Source: a bacterium
GTDB lineage: Bacteria; Bacteroidota; Bacteroidia; B-17B0; Aurantibacillaceae
Assembly: GCA_027364695.1 (NCBI GenBank)
Contig: DAHXOV010000092.1
Coordinates: forward strand, 1-8,598
Reading direction: 5' to 3'
Length of the DNA: 8,598 nucleotides
A program made the position numbers and the translations under genes. Below are positions 1-6,693 of the stretch, one piece after another (position 1 is the stretch's first letter; each line of letters opens with the position of its first letter). The notes below the pieces were generated by a model. That model was given only the letters and a program-made list of their open reading frames with translations, searched no databases and was not told where the DNA came from.

Positions 1-545
1 TCTTTTGACTGTCACGTTGGGTTCTTTTGTACTTTGTTGATGTATCTTGTTACCGCCTTTATTATGTTTATTATCTGATGATAAATAATACTTGTGTTCT
101 ACGTCACCCAATCCAAAGTTAAATGTTTTCATGTTTTGAAAATTATTTAAAGATCTATTATGGTTTAATTTGATAAAGCAGTCTATGTTGGGTTCAAAAG
201 TATATACTGTACCGTGTTCTCTTACATGTTTTGCAAAATTCAGAGAGGTTTCTCCTATATTTCCTCCTACATCAATGATAATATCTCCTTCGCATACCAG
301 ATCATATAGTTTTTTTCTCGGTTCAACAACAATTCCGAAGTAAATCAACTGATATCCAATTCATAGCCTATTTCTCCTCGTCTTGCTTTTCTTATAGATG
401 GTATTTTGTATTGGTAGTAGTTGGCAGGCAAGCGAGCCATCCAATTATCTAATGATTTGCCATTAGTAAAATAAAATAAAATAAATTCAGCAACTCTGTT
501 TTTAAATAAGATACTGCGTATTATATTGAAAAGTTTTGTTTTCAA
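1..545 (-). pseudogene. FkbM-family methyltransferase, frameshifted, 3' end outside window
   Basis: Two frames together resemble one SAM-dependent FkbM-type O-methyltransferase. The upstream piece runs 66 codons from TTG at 545 to TGA at 347-345 and ends in YELDIS, the family's usual N-terminal stretch. The next piece continues in another frame from about 348 to the window edge (116 open codons), starting LIYFGIVVEP and carrying SAM motif I as IIDVGGNIGETS (DVGGN at 273-259) and the post-I acidic motif FEPN (198-187). In relatives as I remember them, about 6-7 residues lie between the LDIS and YFG motifs; here about two remain, so a deletion near 16 bases fits better than a one-base error. 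The proposed TTG start overlaps the TGA of the upstream gene (TTGA). It is the second FkbM-type gene in a row and may have been redundant. A sequencing error or programmed shift is possible but less likely. Confidence 0.72.
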
Positions 546-1432
546 TTTCCCTTTATTAAATTGAGTTGTAATGCAATGTCTCTGTTGCAAATTAAATAAT
601 TAAATGAAGTGCTTTTCTGTATATTGTCTGTTAATGAGATATGTTCATTTTCTTCATCAATATCAAAAAAAATATATTTACAGTTCTTCAACAAAGATTG
701 TATTTTTTTTCCTATCTCATCATCAAGGATTTCTACTAACATGGTAGGCTGCATCATTTCTAAGTACTTACCCATACCTTGAAGCACTTCATACTCATGA
801 GTTTCTACATCAATTTTCATTAAATCAATTTTTTTTATATTATTTAATTTTATGTATTCTGCTAAAGTAATTGTATCAATATTCTGCTCAACAGTTTTTT
901 TATTTTGAGGGTTCATGTTTTTATTTACTGTTACAGAATATACATGTTCGGAATCTGGCAGAAAGATTTTGGCTTTCCCATTTTGATTTGATAATGCCAG
1001 TAAGTTGCATTTTATATCATAGTTATTAATACTGCCATTCAGCACTAACTTATCATAAATTGTCTTTATCGGCTCAAACGCGTGTACATCAGCATTTTTA
1101 TTCACTGTTTTGGATACTAAAGAATAGATACCAGTGTTGGCGCCAATATCAATAATAGTTTCAGCGTTTTTAGATAATTGAATCCATAATTTCATTGATT
1201 GTCTTTCCCATCCATTATCAATACCTGTCCAAAACAGTTCATTTTCCAATTCATAGCCATAATGCCTTATTTTGAATCCTTCTTGTTGTGTAATACGGAC
1301 AGTAAAAATACCCTTAAAATGTAAATGCTTGTATATATTTTTGCCTGGCTTGAATATGAATTTTAAAAGAACAAATATTTGTTTTTTACATGGAATTTTA
1401 CTATATATTATTTTAAGCAGTTGAAATAACAT
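542..1432 (-). CDS. FkbM-family SAM-dependent methyltransferase
   Basis: A 296-residue protein whose centre is a class I SAM-binding fold. Motif I is IIDIGANTG (about 93-101), the acidic end of strand 2 is HAFEP (117-121), and the conserved FkbM block DLMKIDVETHEYEVLQG lies at 203-219. This family O-methylates sugars, macrolides and other acceptors, and in polysaccharide loci it usually methylates a sugar hydroxyl of the repeat unit or chain end. The N-terminal 40 residues are basic and hydrophobic with no clear signal peptide, so the enzyme probably works at the cytoplasmic face of the membrane. The ATG lies one base after the stop of the glycosyltransferase upstream in transcription, and its own TGA overlaps a TTG that could start the broken FkbM gene; the arrangement suggests translational coupling. 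The acceptor is unknown. Family assignment is firm, role in the glycan pathway is inferred from context. Confidence 0.9.
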   Translation of the reverse strand: MLFQLLKIIYSKIPCKKQIFVLLKFIFKPGKNIYKHLHFKGIFTVRITQQEGFKIRHYGYELENELFWTGIDNGWERQSMKLWIQLSKNAETIIDIGANTGIYSLVSKTVNKNADVHAFEPIKTIYDKLVLNGSINNYDIKCNLLALSNQNGKAKIFLPDSEHVYSVTVNKNMNPQNKKTVEQNIDTITLAEYIKLNNIKKIDLMKIDVETHEYEVLQGMGKYLEMMQPTMLVEILDDEIGKKIQSLLKNCKYIFFDIDEENEHISLTDNIQKSTSFNYLICNRDIALQLNLIKGN

Positions 1433-1433
1433 T

Positions 1434-2351
1434 TTACATTTTTTTATATCCAGTATAAATGTATGCCGCCGTAAGAAGATGAACTATTTTAGCATATATC
1501 TTATCAAAGATGGAGATATTAGGAATTAGCCTGATAATAATAAATAATACAAACTTACAATTATATATGGTGTTTAAAATGAAAGATGGAAGGTATGAAT
1601 ATCTTAACTGAAACTGTGCATACCCCAGTGTGAATGCTGTTTTTTTTGTATAACTATCTCTTTTCTTTCGCTCCAGCCAATTTTCTAACATCGTTCTGTC
1701 TGCTTCATTATGATACACCAACATTAAATTATCAACAAAAAAACGGGTTCCTGTTTTTTTTAACCTCTCACAAAAATCAAAATCCTCCGCGCCTGCATAA
1801 GGAAAATGTTCATTATACCCACCTATGGAATAAAACTTGCTTTTATGAATCAATAAGCAAAAACTAGCCCCATGCGGAATCTCAATTGTTTCATTATTAC
1901 ACCACGAATTTATATTCATCCATCCTCTAAGACAATTCAAATTGTTTTTAATTATAAATCTTCCAAACTGTTTTTTCAAAAGATACAGGTTTAAGTTCTC
2001 AGGATATTCCCAATCAGGCAAATAGATATTATTTGGGTCTGTTTCAAAATGCTTCAATAATCTTTTGATAGTCATTTCATTGATCAAAATATCATCGTCT
2101 AAAAAAAGCAATATATCAGAAGAGGCTTTACTGGCTCCCCTATTTCTTGCTGAAGCGACTCCTTTACCTTTATTTTTATACACTTTTACATTCAACCAAG
2201 AATGATCAATGTTTATTAGCGAAGTGGAATCATTGATAATAATGATCTCTGAATTTATATTGATAACTGATGAAAGCACTGATTTTAATGTTTGATAAAA
2301 TATCTCTCCTCTATCCTTAGTTGGAATTATTATTGACAAGTCATACTTCAT
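1434..2351 (-). CDS. Family 2 glycosyltransferase
   Basis: A 305-residue GT-A enzyme that should transfer a sugar from a nucleotide donor to a growing lipid-linked glycan at the cytoplasmic membrane face. It opens with the GT2 signature LSIIIPTKDRG (5-15), then GVASARNRGASKASSD (63-78) leads into the metal-binding aspartates FLDDD (83-87). The second half has GAEDFDFCERLKKTG (187-201), the acidic block with the likely catalytic ED typical of the galactosyltransferase-like C-terminal region, and VYH (211-213). A hydrophobic segment near 256-275 may help membrane attachment. I chose ATG 2351 over an upstream TTG at 2399 because it leaves a 7-base gap after the previous gene instead of a 41-base overlap, and the GT2 fold starts right after it. 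The stop sits one base before the next ATG. Donor sugar and linkage cannot be deduced. Confidence 0.9.
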   Translation of the reverse strand: MKYDLSIIIPTKDRGEIFYQTLKSVLSSVININSEIIIINDSTSLINIDHSWLNVKVYKNKGKGVASARNRGASKASSDILLFLDDDILINEMTIKRLLKHFETDPNNIYLPDWEYPENLNLYLLKKQFGRFIIKNNLNCLRGWMNINSWCNNETIEIPHGASFCLLIHKSKFYSIGGYNEHFPYAGAEDFDFCERLKKTGTRFFVDNLMLVYHNEADRTMLENWLERKKRDSYTKKTAFTLGYAQFQLRYSYLPSFILNTIYNCKFVLFIIIRLIPNISIFDKIYAKIVHLLTAAYIYTGYKKM

Positions 2352-2358
2352 CGCATTA

Positions 2359-3030
2359 TCATTTTTGTAATCCAATCGCAAATCTACCCATCGTATCAAC
2401 AGTTAATTTCTTAATATCAATAAATTTTAAACTATTCGCATCTGCAACTTTTTTAACTTCCCTTAAAAACTCAATTTTATGAACATCATCCATTATCAAT
2501 AATCCATTTTTTGACAATAAATCAACTGAAAATTGAAGATACTTTTTTCTTATCTCAACAAAATTTAAATCAAGTAAAACTAACTCAAAGTAATTATTCA
2601 AATTCAGTTTCTCCAACGCACTTATATCTATTATATGATCTTCAGATAATCCCTTTTCCCTTACAAAAGTTTTTGTCTTATCAAGCCAATCCTTATCATC
2701 ATCAATGGAAAAAACTATTATATTCTCTTCCTTAAAATAATTTTGATACATTTGAAATATCAATGAACTAAATCCTGAACCTAAATCAATCACTCTTTTA
2801 GGTTTAAATTCAATACAATAGTCCATTATGAAATATGCCAGATGGAGAGATATCGCCATTTCCGGAGTAGAAATATCTTTTATGTATTGTTCGTAATGTT
2901 TCTTTATTAAATTAAATACATCTTTATTTTTATTGATAGTACTCAATTCCATTCGTGTGTTACAAAAAGAAATGGAACGTATTTCTTTTCTTAGCAAAAT
3001 ATTTCTTTTAATCTTATTTAAAAATTTCAT
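2359..3030 (-). CDS. Class I SAM-dependent methyltransferase
   Basis: A 223-residue protein with a Rossmann-type SAM-binding core. Motif I is RVIDLGSGFSSL (79-90), strand 2 ends in the acidic run SIDDDKDW (108-115), the strand 4 motif is LVLLDLNF (150-157), and LLIMDDVHK (177-185) resembles the DDxH stretch of the Methyltransf_24 group of O-methyltransferases. No membrane segment is seen. ATG 3030 overlaps the TGA of the ABC ATPase as ATGA, a coupling arrangement; an upstream in-frame TTG (3042) is less likely. Its place between the exporter ATPase and the glycosyltransferase suggests it modifies the exported glycan or a sugar precursor, but that is inferred from context only. It is not clearly FkbM-type, so it is probably a different activity from the other two methyltransferase genes here. 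Confidence 0.82.
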   Translation of the reverse strand: MKFLNKIKRNILLRKEIRSISFCNTRMELSTINKNKDVFNLIKKHYEQYIKDISTPEMAISLHLAYFIMDYCIEFKPKRVIDLGSGFSSLIFQMYQNYFKEENIIVFSIDDDKDWLDKTKTFVREKGLSEDHIIDISALEKLNLNNYFELVLLDLNFVEIRKKYLQFSVDLLSKNGLLIMDDVHKIEFLREVKKVADANSLKFIDIKKLTVDTMGRFAIGLQK

Positions 3031-4250
3031 ACAATGCTCCAATTAACTTTTTGGACAAGAAATTTATTCAACTTAGAATCAGGAATTTCTATACCTCCTT
3101 TGATTCCTTTTTGCTCTACCATAAAAGCCGCTACGTCTTTCAGTATTTCTATATCTCTGTATTGATTACCAAAATATAAATCAATCGTATAATTACCTGA
3201 AAAAAAAGGAAAAAATGGCATATTCATTCTGAATATACCCGAGGAAACTTCTTTTGTAACCAGGTTATTACGATAGTGTTTATTATTCATTGCAAGCACA
3301 GGTTGATTATACTCATCTTTAAATAATACTCCTAATACCGGAAATTCTAATTTATCTTTACTTTCAAAATAAACATCTATTGTAAAATCACAACCCGCAT
3401 AAAAAGTATCACTCAGCATCTCATCACACTTCATTTCAATTTTCTTGATGATATTTTTATTTAAATTAATTGAGCCACTAAAGCCATTTTTAGTATTTGA
3501 CTCCATGTATTTACTCAAAGTGCTAACCGTATCTGAAAAGAAAGAGAGCCTGCCTTTTTCTATTAAAATACTTTTCTCACATATTTGTTTCACCGCGCTC
3601 ATGTTGTGACTTACGAACAACACCGTTCTCCCTTCTGACTTTGTTACTTCTTCCATCTTACCCAAACATTTCTTCTGAAACTCTGCATCTCCTACAGCCA
3701 ATACTTCATCCACCACGAGTATCTCGGCTTCCAAAAATGCCGCTACTGCAAATGCCAAACGCAACTGCATTCCACTACTATAATGCTTCAATGGTGTATC
3801 AATAAATTTCTCAACCCCTGAAAAATCTATAATTTCGTCAAACTTTCTTTTAATTTCACTTCTTTTCATGCCTAGTATTGCTCCATTAAAAAACACATTC
3901 TCTCTGCCCGTCAGTTCAGGATGAAAACCCGTGCCTACTTCCAATAAACTCGCCACTCTTCCTCTTAATACTATCTTTCCCGAACTAGGTGGCGTAATCC
4001 TTGAAAGTATTTTTAATAAAGTGGATTTTCCTGCTCCATTTTTCCCGATAATACCTATGCTTTCTCCTTCATATACATCCAAGCAAATGTCTTTCAATGC
4101 CCAAAACTCTTCAACACTTGTTTTATTCTTTAAATCAAAAGGCTGATGAATAAAATCTATCACCGAATCGCGAATACTTAAATAAGGCTGCTTATGATGG
4201 CTTATTCTAAATCTTTTGCTGATATTTTTTATCTCAATAATTGCTTGCAT
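3027..4250 (-). CDS. wzt: Polysaccharide ABC exporter ATPase with C-terminal domain (Wzt-like)
   Basis: This 407-residue protein is the ATP-hydrolysing subunit of a polysaccharide exporter working at the inner membrane with the permease encoded just upstream. The N-terminal ATPase (about 1-250) has Walker A GKNGAGKST (69-77), signature YSSGMQLRLAF (157-167), Walker B ILVVDE (177-182) with EVLAVGD following, and the switch histidine in SHN (214-216). EVGTGFHPELTGREN (104-118) is the strongly conserved stretch of the Wzt/TagH/KpsT group. Residues about 260-407 form an extra domain rich in beta-strand patterns, like the C-terminal carbohydrate-binding domain of Wzt proteins such as that of E. 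coli O9a, which recognises the modified non-reducing end of the chain. KpsT-type capsule ATPases lack this extension. ATG 4250 follows a 119-base gap after the permease; the end overlaps the methyltransferase by four bases. Confidence 0.93.
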   Translation of the reverse strand: MQAIIEIKNISKRFRISHHKQPYLSIRDSVIDFIHQPFDLKNKTSVEEFWALKDICLDVYEGESIGIIGKNGAGKSTLLKILSRITPPSSGKIVLRGRVASLLEVGTGFHPELTGRENVFFNGAILGMKRSEIKRKFDEIIDFSGVEKFIDTPLKHYSSGMQLRLAFAVAAFLEAEILVVDEVLAVGDAEFQKKCLGKMEEVTKSEGRTVLFVSHNMSAVKQICEKSILIEKGRLSFFSDTVSTLSKYMESNTKNGFSGSINLNKNIIKKIEMKCDEMLSDTFYAGCDFTIDVYFESKDKLEFPVLGVLFKDEYNQPVLAMNNKHYRNNLVTKEVSSGIFRMNMPFFPFFSGNYTIDLYFGNQYRDIEILKDVAAFMVEQKGIKGGIEIPDSKLNKFLVQKVNWSIV

Positions 4251-4299
4251 TTTGGATTCATTTTTTCTATAAAAGTTCGGATAAGTTCTATATCAGTGG

Positions 4300-4307
4300 C
4301 AAAAATA
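4300..4307 (-). promoter_or_regulatory. Possible internal promoter -7 element before the exporter ATPase gene
   Basis: On the minus strand TATTTTTG matches the Bacteroidota -7 pattern TAnnTTTG exactly and lies 50 bases upstream of ATG 4250, inside the only sizeable gap (4251-4369) of the gene run. I see no good -33 TTTG at the usual 19-21 base spacing, and such AT-rich octamers arise by chance in this sequence (another ends directly against an ATG at 6086-6093). The rest of the gap holds no gene; there is a direct repeat of GAACTT at a 10-base period near the start codon and no clear terminator hairpin. Treat as weak. Confidence 0.2.
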
Positions 4308-4369
4308 ATAAAATTATAACGACCTGAAAACCTTACAAATAATAAGATTAAAATAAATACATGACACAT

Positions 4370-5206
4370 TTAAATCTTATCTGCTATGTATTCTTCTGTT
4401 TTTCTAAAAGTATAAATACCCATCAATAAATACACTGATAATACAAAAAATGAAATCAATATCTGCATAGTACTCCATTGTATGTTTATTCCAAATATTG
4501 CCTTTCTCATGATATCCATACCCAGTATCATCGGATTAAAATAAAACAAAAACTCCTGAAGCGTTGCATTAGGCAAATGAATACTGTAAATAACAGGGCT
4601 GATAAAAAACAACAACTGTATAAAAAAAGGCAAGGCATATCTGAAATCTCTGTATTTTACTACCAATGCAGAAAAATATAAGCCCAATGCCAATGAAAAC
4701 ATCATCACCACCATGACCGACAAAATCCAATACAAAACATTAAAGCTTGATAATAAATAAAAGTCATCTATCGTAATAAAAACAATCAAAACAACAAAAG
4801 AAATAACAAAATCCAAAAGCGATGCCAAAACAGAAGATAAAGGAATAATCAATCTTGGAAAATATATTTTCTTGATAATATTGGCACTCGTCAATATGTT
4901 ATTTACTGCTGTATTAGCCGAAGATGAAAACAATGTCCATGTTATCAATCCCGAATACACATACAAATAATAAGGCACTTCATAATGATGCGACTGAAAC
5001 AGGCGAGATAAAAAAACATTAATAATCCCCATTAATAACAGAGGTTGCAGCACTACCCAGAATATTCCTATTGCCGTCTGCTTATACTTCACTTTTATTT
5101 CTCTCCATGTAAATATATAAATCAATTCCTGATAATCTATAAGTTCTTTTATCCCAAAAGAAAATTTATTCCTTGCGCTAATAATATATTCTTTTTTTTC
5201 TTGCAT
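4370..5206 (-). CDS. wzm: Polysaccharide ABC exporter permease (Wzm-like, ABC-2 type)
   Basis: A 278-residue inner-membrane protein, the usual size for this family, that forms the channel moving a lipid-linked polysaccharide outward together with the Wzt-like ATPase. The N-terminal amphipathic part leads into FTWREIKVKYKQTAIGIFWVV (32-52), the conserved entrance motif of Wzm/TagG/KpsM permeases (here RYKQT is KYKQT). Hydrophobic segments lie near 46-69, 82-103, 118-146, 153-183, 190-210 and 246-266, giving about six membrane helices. YRDFRYALPFFIQLLFF (185-201) followed by ISPVIY (202-207), then FNPM (223-226), is the C-terminal family signature. Its ATG directly follows the TAA of the sulfotransferase gene with no base between, so the two are probably coupled. 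A 119-base gap then separates it from its ATPase partner, which is wider than anywhere else in the run. Confidence 0.93.
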   Translation of the reverse strand: MQEKKEYIISARNKFSFGIKELIDYQELIYIFTWREIKVKYKQTAIGIFWVVLQPLLLMGIINVFLSRLFQSHHYEVPYYLYVYSGLITWTLFSSSANTAVNNILTSANIIKKIYFPRLIIPLSSVLASLLDFVISFVVLIVFITIDDFYLLSSFNVLYWILSVMVVMMFSLALGLYFSALVVKYRDFRYALPFFIQLLFFISPVIYSIHLPNATLQEFLFYFNPMILGMDIMRKAIFGINIQWSTMQILISFFVLSVYLLMGIYTFRKTEEYIADKI

Positions 5207-6085
5207 TTAATTGTTATTCAGCCAGATTGTTTTCAGTCCTGTTATAGCCTCAAATCTTTTTATAGAATGATAATATTTCTCTCTTAATATACTCTCTTCC
5301 GCTGTATCCATTTTATATTTTTCTTTCGGCTCTGTAAAATTTGCCCCTTCCACTCTTTTCACTAAGTTTGCCCAATGCCTTGCAGGGATCCATCTTTTTA
5401 TTGATCCTTTTATACCACTACGTTTAAGGCTGGAAATTACCTTTTGATACCAGTAATACTTATATTCTTTATGTGCATTTTGAATGGGCGATGGCATAGA
5501 AAACTCCATATTGACTGCTAAGCCATATTTCTTTGCAAACTGCTCAAAATGATGTTCTACATCATTATACAATTCTTCAAACAAAAAAAAGTATAAATGC
5601 TTTCTGTCTATTTCTTTCATGATCCTTTCAATCCACTTATCATATTCGCCAAAAGAATAAAATATTCTGTGCTCCACCGATTGTTTGTCACTGAATGCTA
5701 TTTTCATTGCTTGTTTAATATCATAAGGATATAAACTCCTTGCTCTCTCCATCATATATGAAGAAAAAAATCTTTGAACAGGATCGCGAAACACCAGTAA
5801 AAACTGTACATCGGGTGAATGTTGAAGAACTCTCTTAAATGTATCCACCGAAACAAAACTATTGCTATGCTTTATCAGACGATAATGAGGGTGATGCAGA
5901 TGTTCCTTTTTAAAAAAGTAAGTCTTCTTAAAATACCTGACACCTTTATTATACTCATTTTCATCATAAAAAAAAGTACACTCTGTTTGTGGATGCGTAA
6001 TAATATTGGACGACTTACTTAACAAATATGCTAAATTTGTAGTCCCCGACTTCTGAATACCTGCAATATAAAAATCTATTTTCAT
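5207..6085 (-). CDS. PAPS-dependent sulfotransferase domain protein
   Basis: A 292-residue protein that should transfer a sulfuryl group from PAPS to an acceptor, here most likely a sugar hydroxyl or amine. The N-terminal phosphosulfate-binding loop is IAGIQKSGTTNLAYLL (7-22), and the 3'-phosphate-binding motif is VFRDPVQRFFSSYM (98-111); both sit at the usual positions. The C-terminus YYHSIKRFEAITGLKTIWL (271-289) has the pattern that ends many carbohydrate sulfotransferases of this family. No signal peptide or membrane helix is evident, so it would act in the cytoplasm where PAPS is made. ATG 6085 is preferred to the TTG just before it. It follows the ftsB-like gene by 25 bases and abuts the exporter permease, which ties it to the glycan pathway and suggests that the exported polymer carries sulfate. 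The acceptor is not known; no PAPS synthesis gene is in view. Confidence 0.88.
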   Translation of the reverse strand: MKIDFYIAGIQKSGTTNLAYLLSKSSNIITHPQTECTFFYDENEYNKGVRYFKKTYFFKKEHLHHPHYRLIKHSNSFVSVDTFKRVLQHSPDVQFLLVFRDPVQRFFSSYMMERARSLYPYDIKQAMKIAFSDKQSVEHRIFYSFGEYDKWIERIMKEIDRKHLYFFLFEELYNDVEHHFEQFAKKYGLAVNMEFSMPSPIQNAHKEYKYYWYQKVISSLKRSGIKGSIKRWIPARHWANLVKRVEGANFTEPKEKYKMDTAEESILREKYYHSIKRFEAITGLKTIWLNNN

Positions 6086-6095
6086 CAAAAATATA

Positions 6096-6121
6096 ACTAA
6101 TTTTTCCGTACTAATTTTTCC
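6096..6121. repeat. 12-bp perfect tandem direct repeat, 14-base period
   Basis: ACTAATTTTTCC occurs at 6096-6107 and again at 6110-6121, separated by GT. On the coding (minus) strand the repeat spans the last codons and TAG stop of the ftsB-like gene and fills most of the spacer to the sulfotransferase gene. It looks like a local 14-base duplication; because it adds bases only after the stop codon it leaves the protein unchanged. Confidence 0.85.
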
Positions 6122-6392
6122 TCAACACCACATATACATCCTCATTATCTTTTTTCATCCAGTATCTTTCTCTCGCATATTTTTCAATACTTTCCACATT
6201 ATTTTTAAGTTCCTCTGTGGCTCTTTTATTCTTATCTATTTCTGCCATATAATATCTTTTCTCTTCTGATAATTTTCTCACTTGTCTTCCCAAATCCATT
6301 TGAGTAAATGCATCATTTCTGTCAAAAAAAAGCAACCATATCAAAAACAAAACAAAAGTAATGGTGTATTTATTCAAAAAAATTTTAGACAT
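6111..6392 (-). CDS. FtsB/DivIC-like septum formation initiator protein
   Basis: A 93-residue bitopic membrane protein of the kind that forms the FtsB/DivIC-FtsL-FtsQ/DivIB subcomplex of the divisome. After a short basic cytoplasmic start, residues about 10-23 (ITFVLFLIWLLFF) form the single membrane helix; residues about 33-70 are charged and periodic, consistent with a coiled coil; the tail has the family motif YARERYWM (72-79) and ends in a short beta-like stretch DVYVVLRKN. Length and layout match the septum formation initiator family. FtsB and DivIC cannot be told apart here, so no symbol is given. It is the first gene of the minus-strand run, 25 bases ahead of the sulfotransferase, and diverges from the asparaginase gene. 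In many bacteria this gene sits after enolase (eno); no eno is visible upstream here. Confidence 0.85.
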   Translation of the reverse strand: MSKIFLNKYTITFVLFLIWLLFFDRNDAFTQMDLGRQVRKLSEEKRYYMAEIDKNKRATEELKNNVESIEKYARERYWMKKDNEDVYVVLRKN

Positions 6393-6497
6393 ACATTAAA
6401 TACGATGGCAATAATAATAAATAAAATTCAAATAGAGAAGATACTTCATCGTACAAAGCACTCCTATTCATTATTTAAAATACTCCTTATACTCCTG

Positions 6498-6520
6498 CAT
6501 AAGAAATAATATTTCTTATG
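6498..6520. repeat. 10-bp perfect inverted repeat, operator or hairpin
   Basis: CATAAGAAAT at 6498-6507 is repeated as its exact reverse complement at 6511-6520 with AAT between. It could be a dimeric regulator's binding site in the divergent intergenic region or an RNA hairpin. There is no following T-run on either strand that would make it an obvious terminator. The left arm is immediately preceded by the ATACTCCT tandem repeat. Its AT content makes chance occurrence possible, but ten perfect pairs with a three-base loop is more than the background seen elsewhere in the window. Confidence 0.6.
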
Positions 6521-6632
6521 GCATTCGCAGGGACAGGAGGCGCTTTATTTTTTATATCCTCACCAATCAACTACAAGATCAAAGGATTTAATTTTTCTGT
6601 ACTATATGAATAGAAATGTCAATGAAAAACAG

Positions 6633-6664
6633 ATTGTAAGTAAGTAGGCTTTTTCTTTTATTTG
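6633..6664 (+). promoter_or_regulatory. ansA: Candidate Bacteroidota-type promoter for the asparaginase gene
   Basis: ATTG at 6633-6636 and TTTATTTG at 6657-6664 are separated by 20 bases. Each differs at one position from the Bacteroidota primary-sigma pattern TTTG-N19-21-TAnnTTTG. Transcription would begin around 6669-6672, giving a leader of roughly 22-25 bases that begins with the small hairpin at 6669-6684. Confidence 0.45.
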
Positions 6665-6668
6665 CACC

Positions 6669-6684
6669 AAAGATTTTAATCTTT
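6669..6684 (+). repeat. Short hairpin at the predicted 5' end of the asparaginase mRNA
   Basis: AAAGATT at 6669-6675 pairs perfectly with AATCTTT at 6678-6684 around two T residues, nine bases before ATG 6694. A run of seven A follows. Stem of seven, mostly A-U pairs, so weak by itself; a two-base loop would force opening of the innermost pair. No Shine-Dalgarno sequence is visible between it and the start. Confidence 0.45.
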
Positions 6685-6693
6685 AAAAAAATC

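Larger units (their letters stand above)
6393..6693. other. Divergent intergenic region between ftsB-like gene and asparaginase gene
   Basis: These 301 bases separate two divergently transcribed genes and must hold promoters for both. For the rightward gene a candidate lies at 6633-6664. For the leftward run I see only a weak match, TTTG-N17-TCTATTTG read on the minus strand within about 6433-6461, with short spacing and one mismatch. The region also holds a tandem repeat of ATACTCCT (6480-6487 and 6489-6496), a 10-bp inverted repeat (6498-6520), a small hairpin just before the asparaginase start (6669-6684), and two short plus-strand frames (6405-6509 and 6503-6613) that could be remains of a small membrane-protein gene. 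No established gene, tRNA or known riboswitch was recognised. Confidence 0.6.

Noticed and set aside
1634..1867. Plus-strand open frame inside the glycosyltransferase gene
   Set aside because: It lies antisense to a gene with clear family motifs and its translation shows no domain; the same applies to the antisense frames at 2511-2735, 3931-4146, 4478-4681, 5045-5287, 5819-6022 and 7458-7655.
2352..2399. Upstream TTG start giving the glycosyltransferase 16 extra residues
   Set aside because: It would overlap the preceding gene by 41 bases and adds residues before the usual GT2 start; ATG 2351 fits better.
6086..6093. Exact -7-type octamer TATTTTTG on the minus strand right before the sulfotransferase ATG
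   Set aside because: It touches the start codon, so transcription would begin inside the gene; taken as chance in AT-rich DNA.
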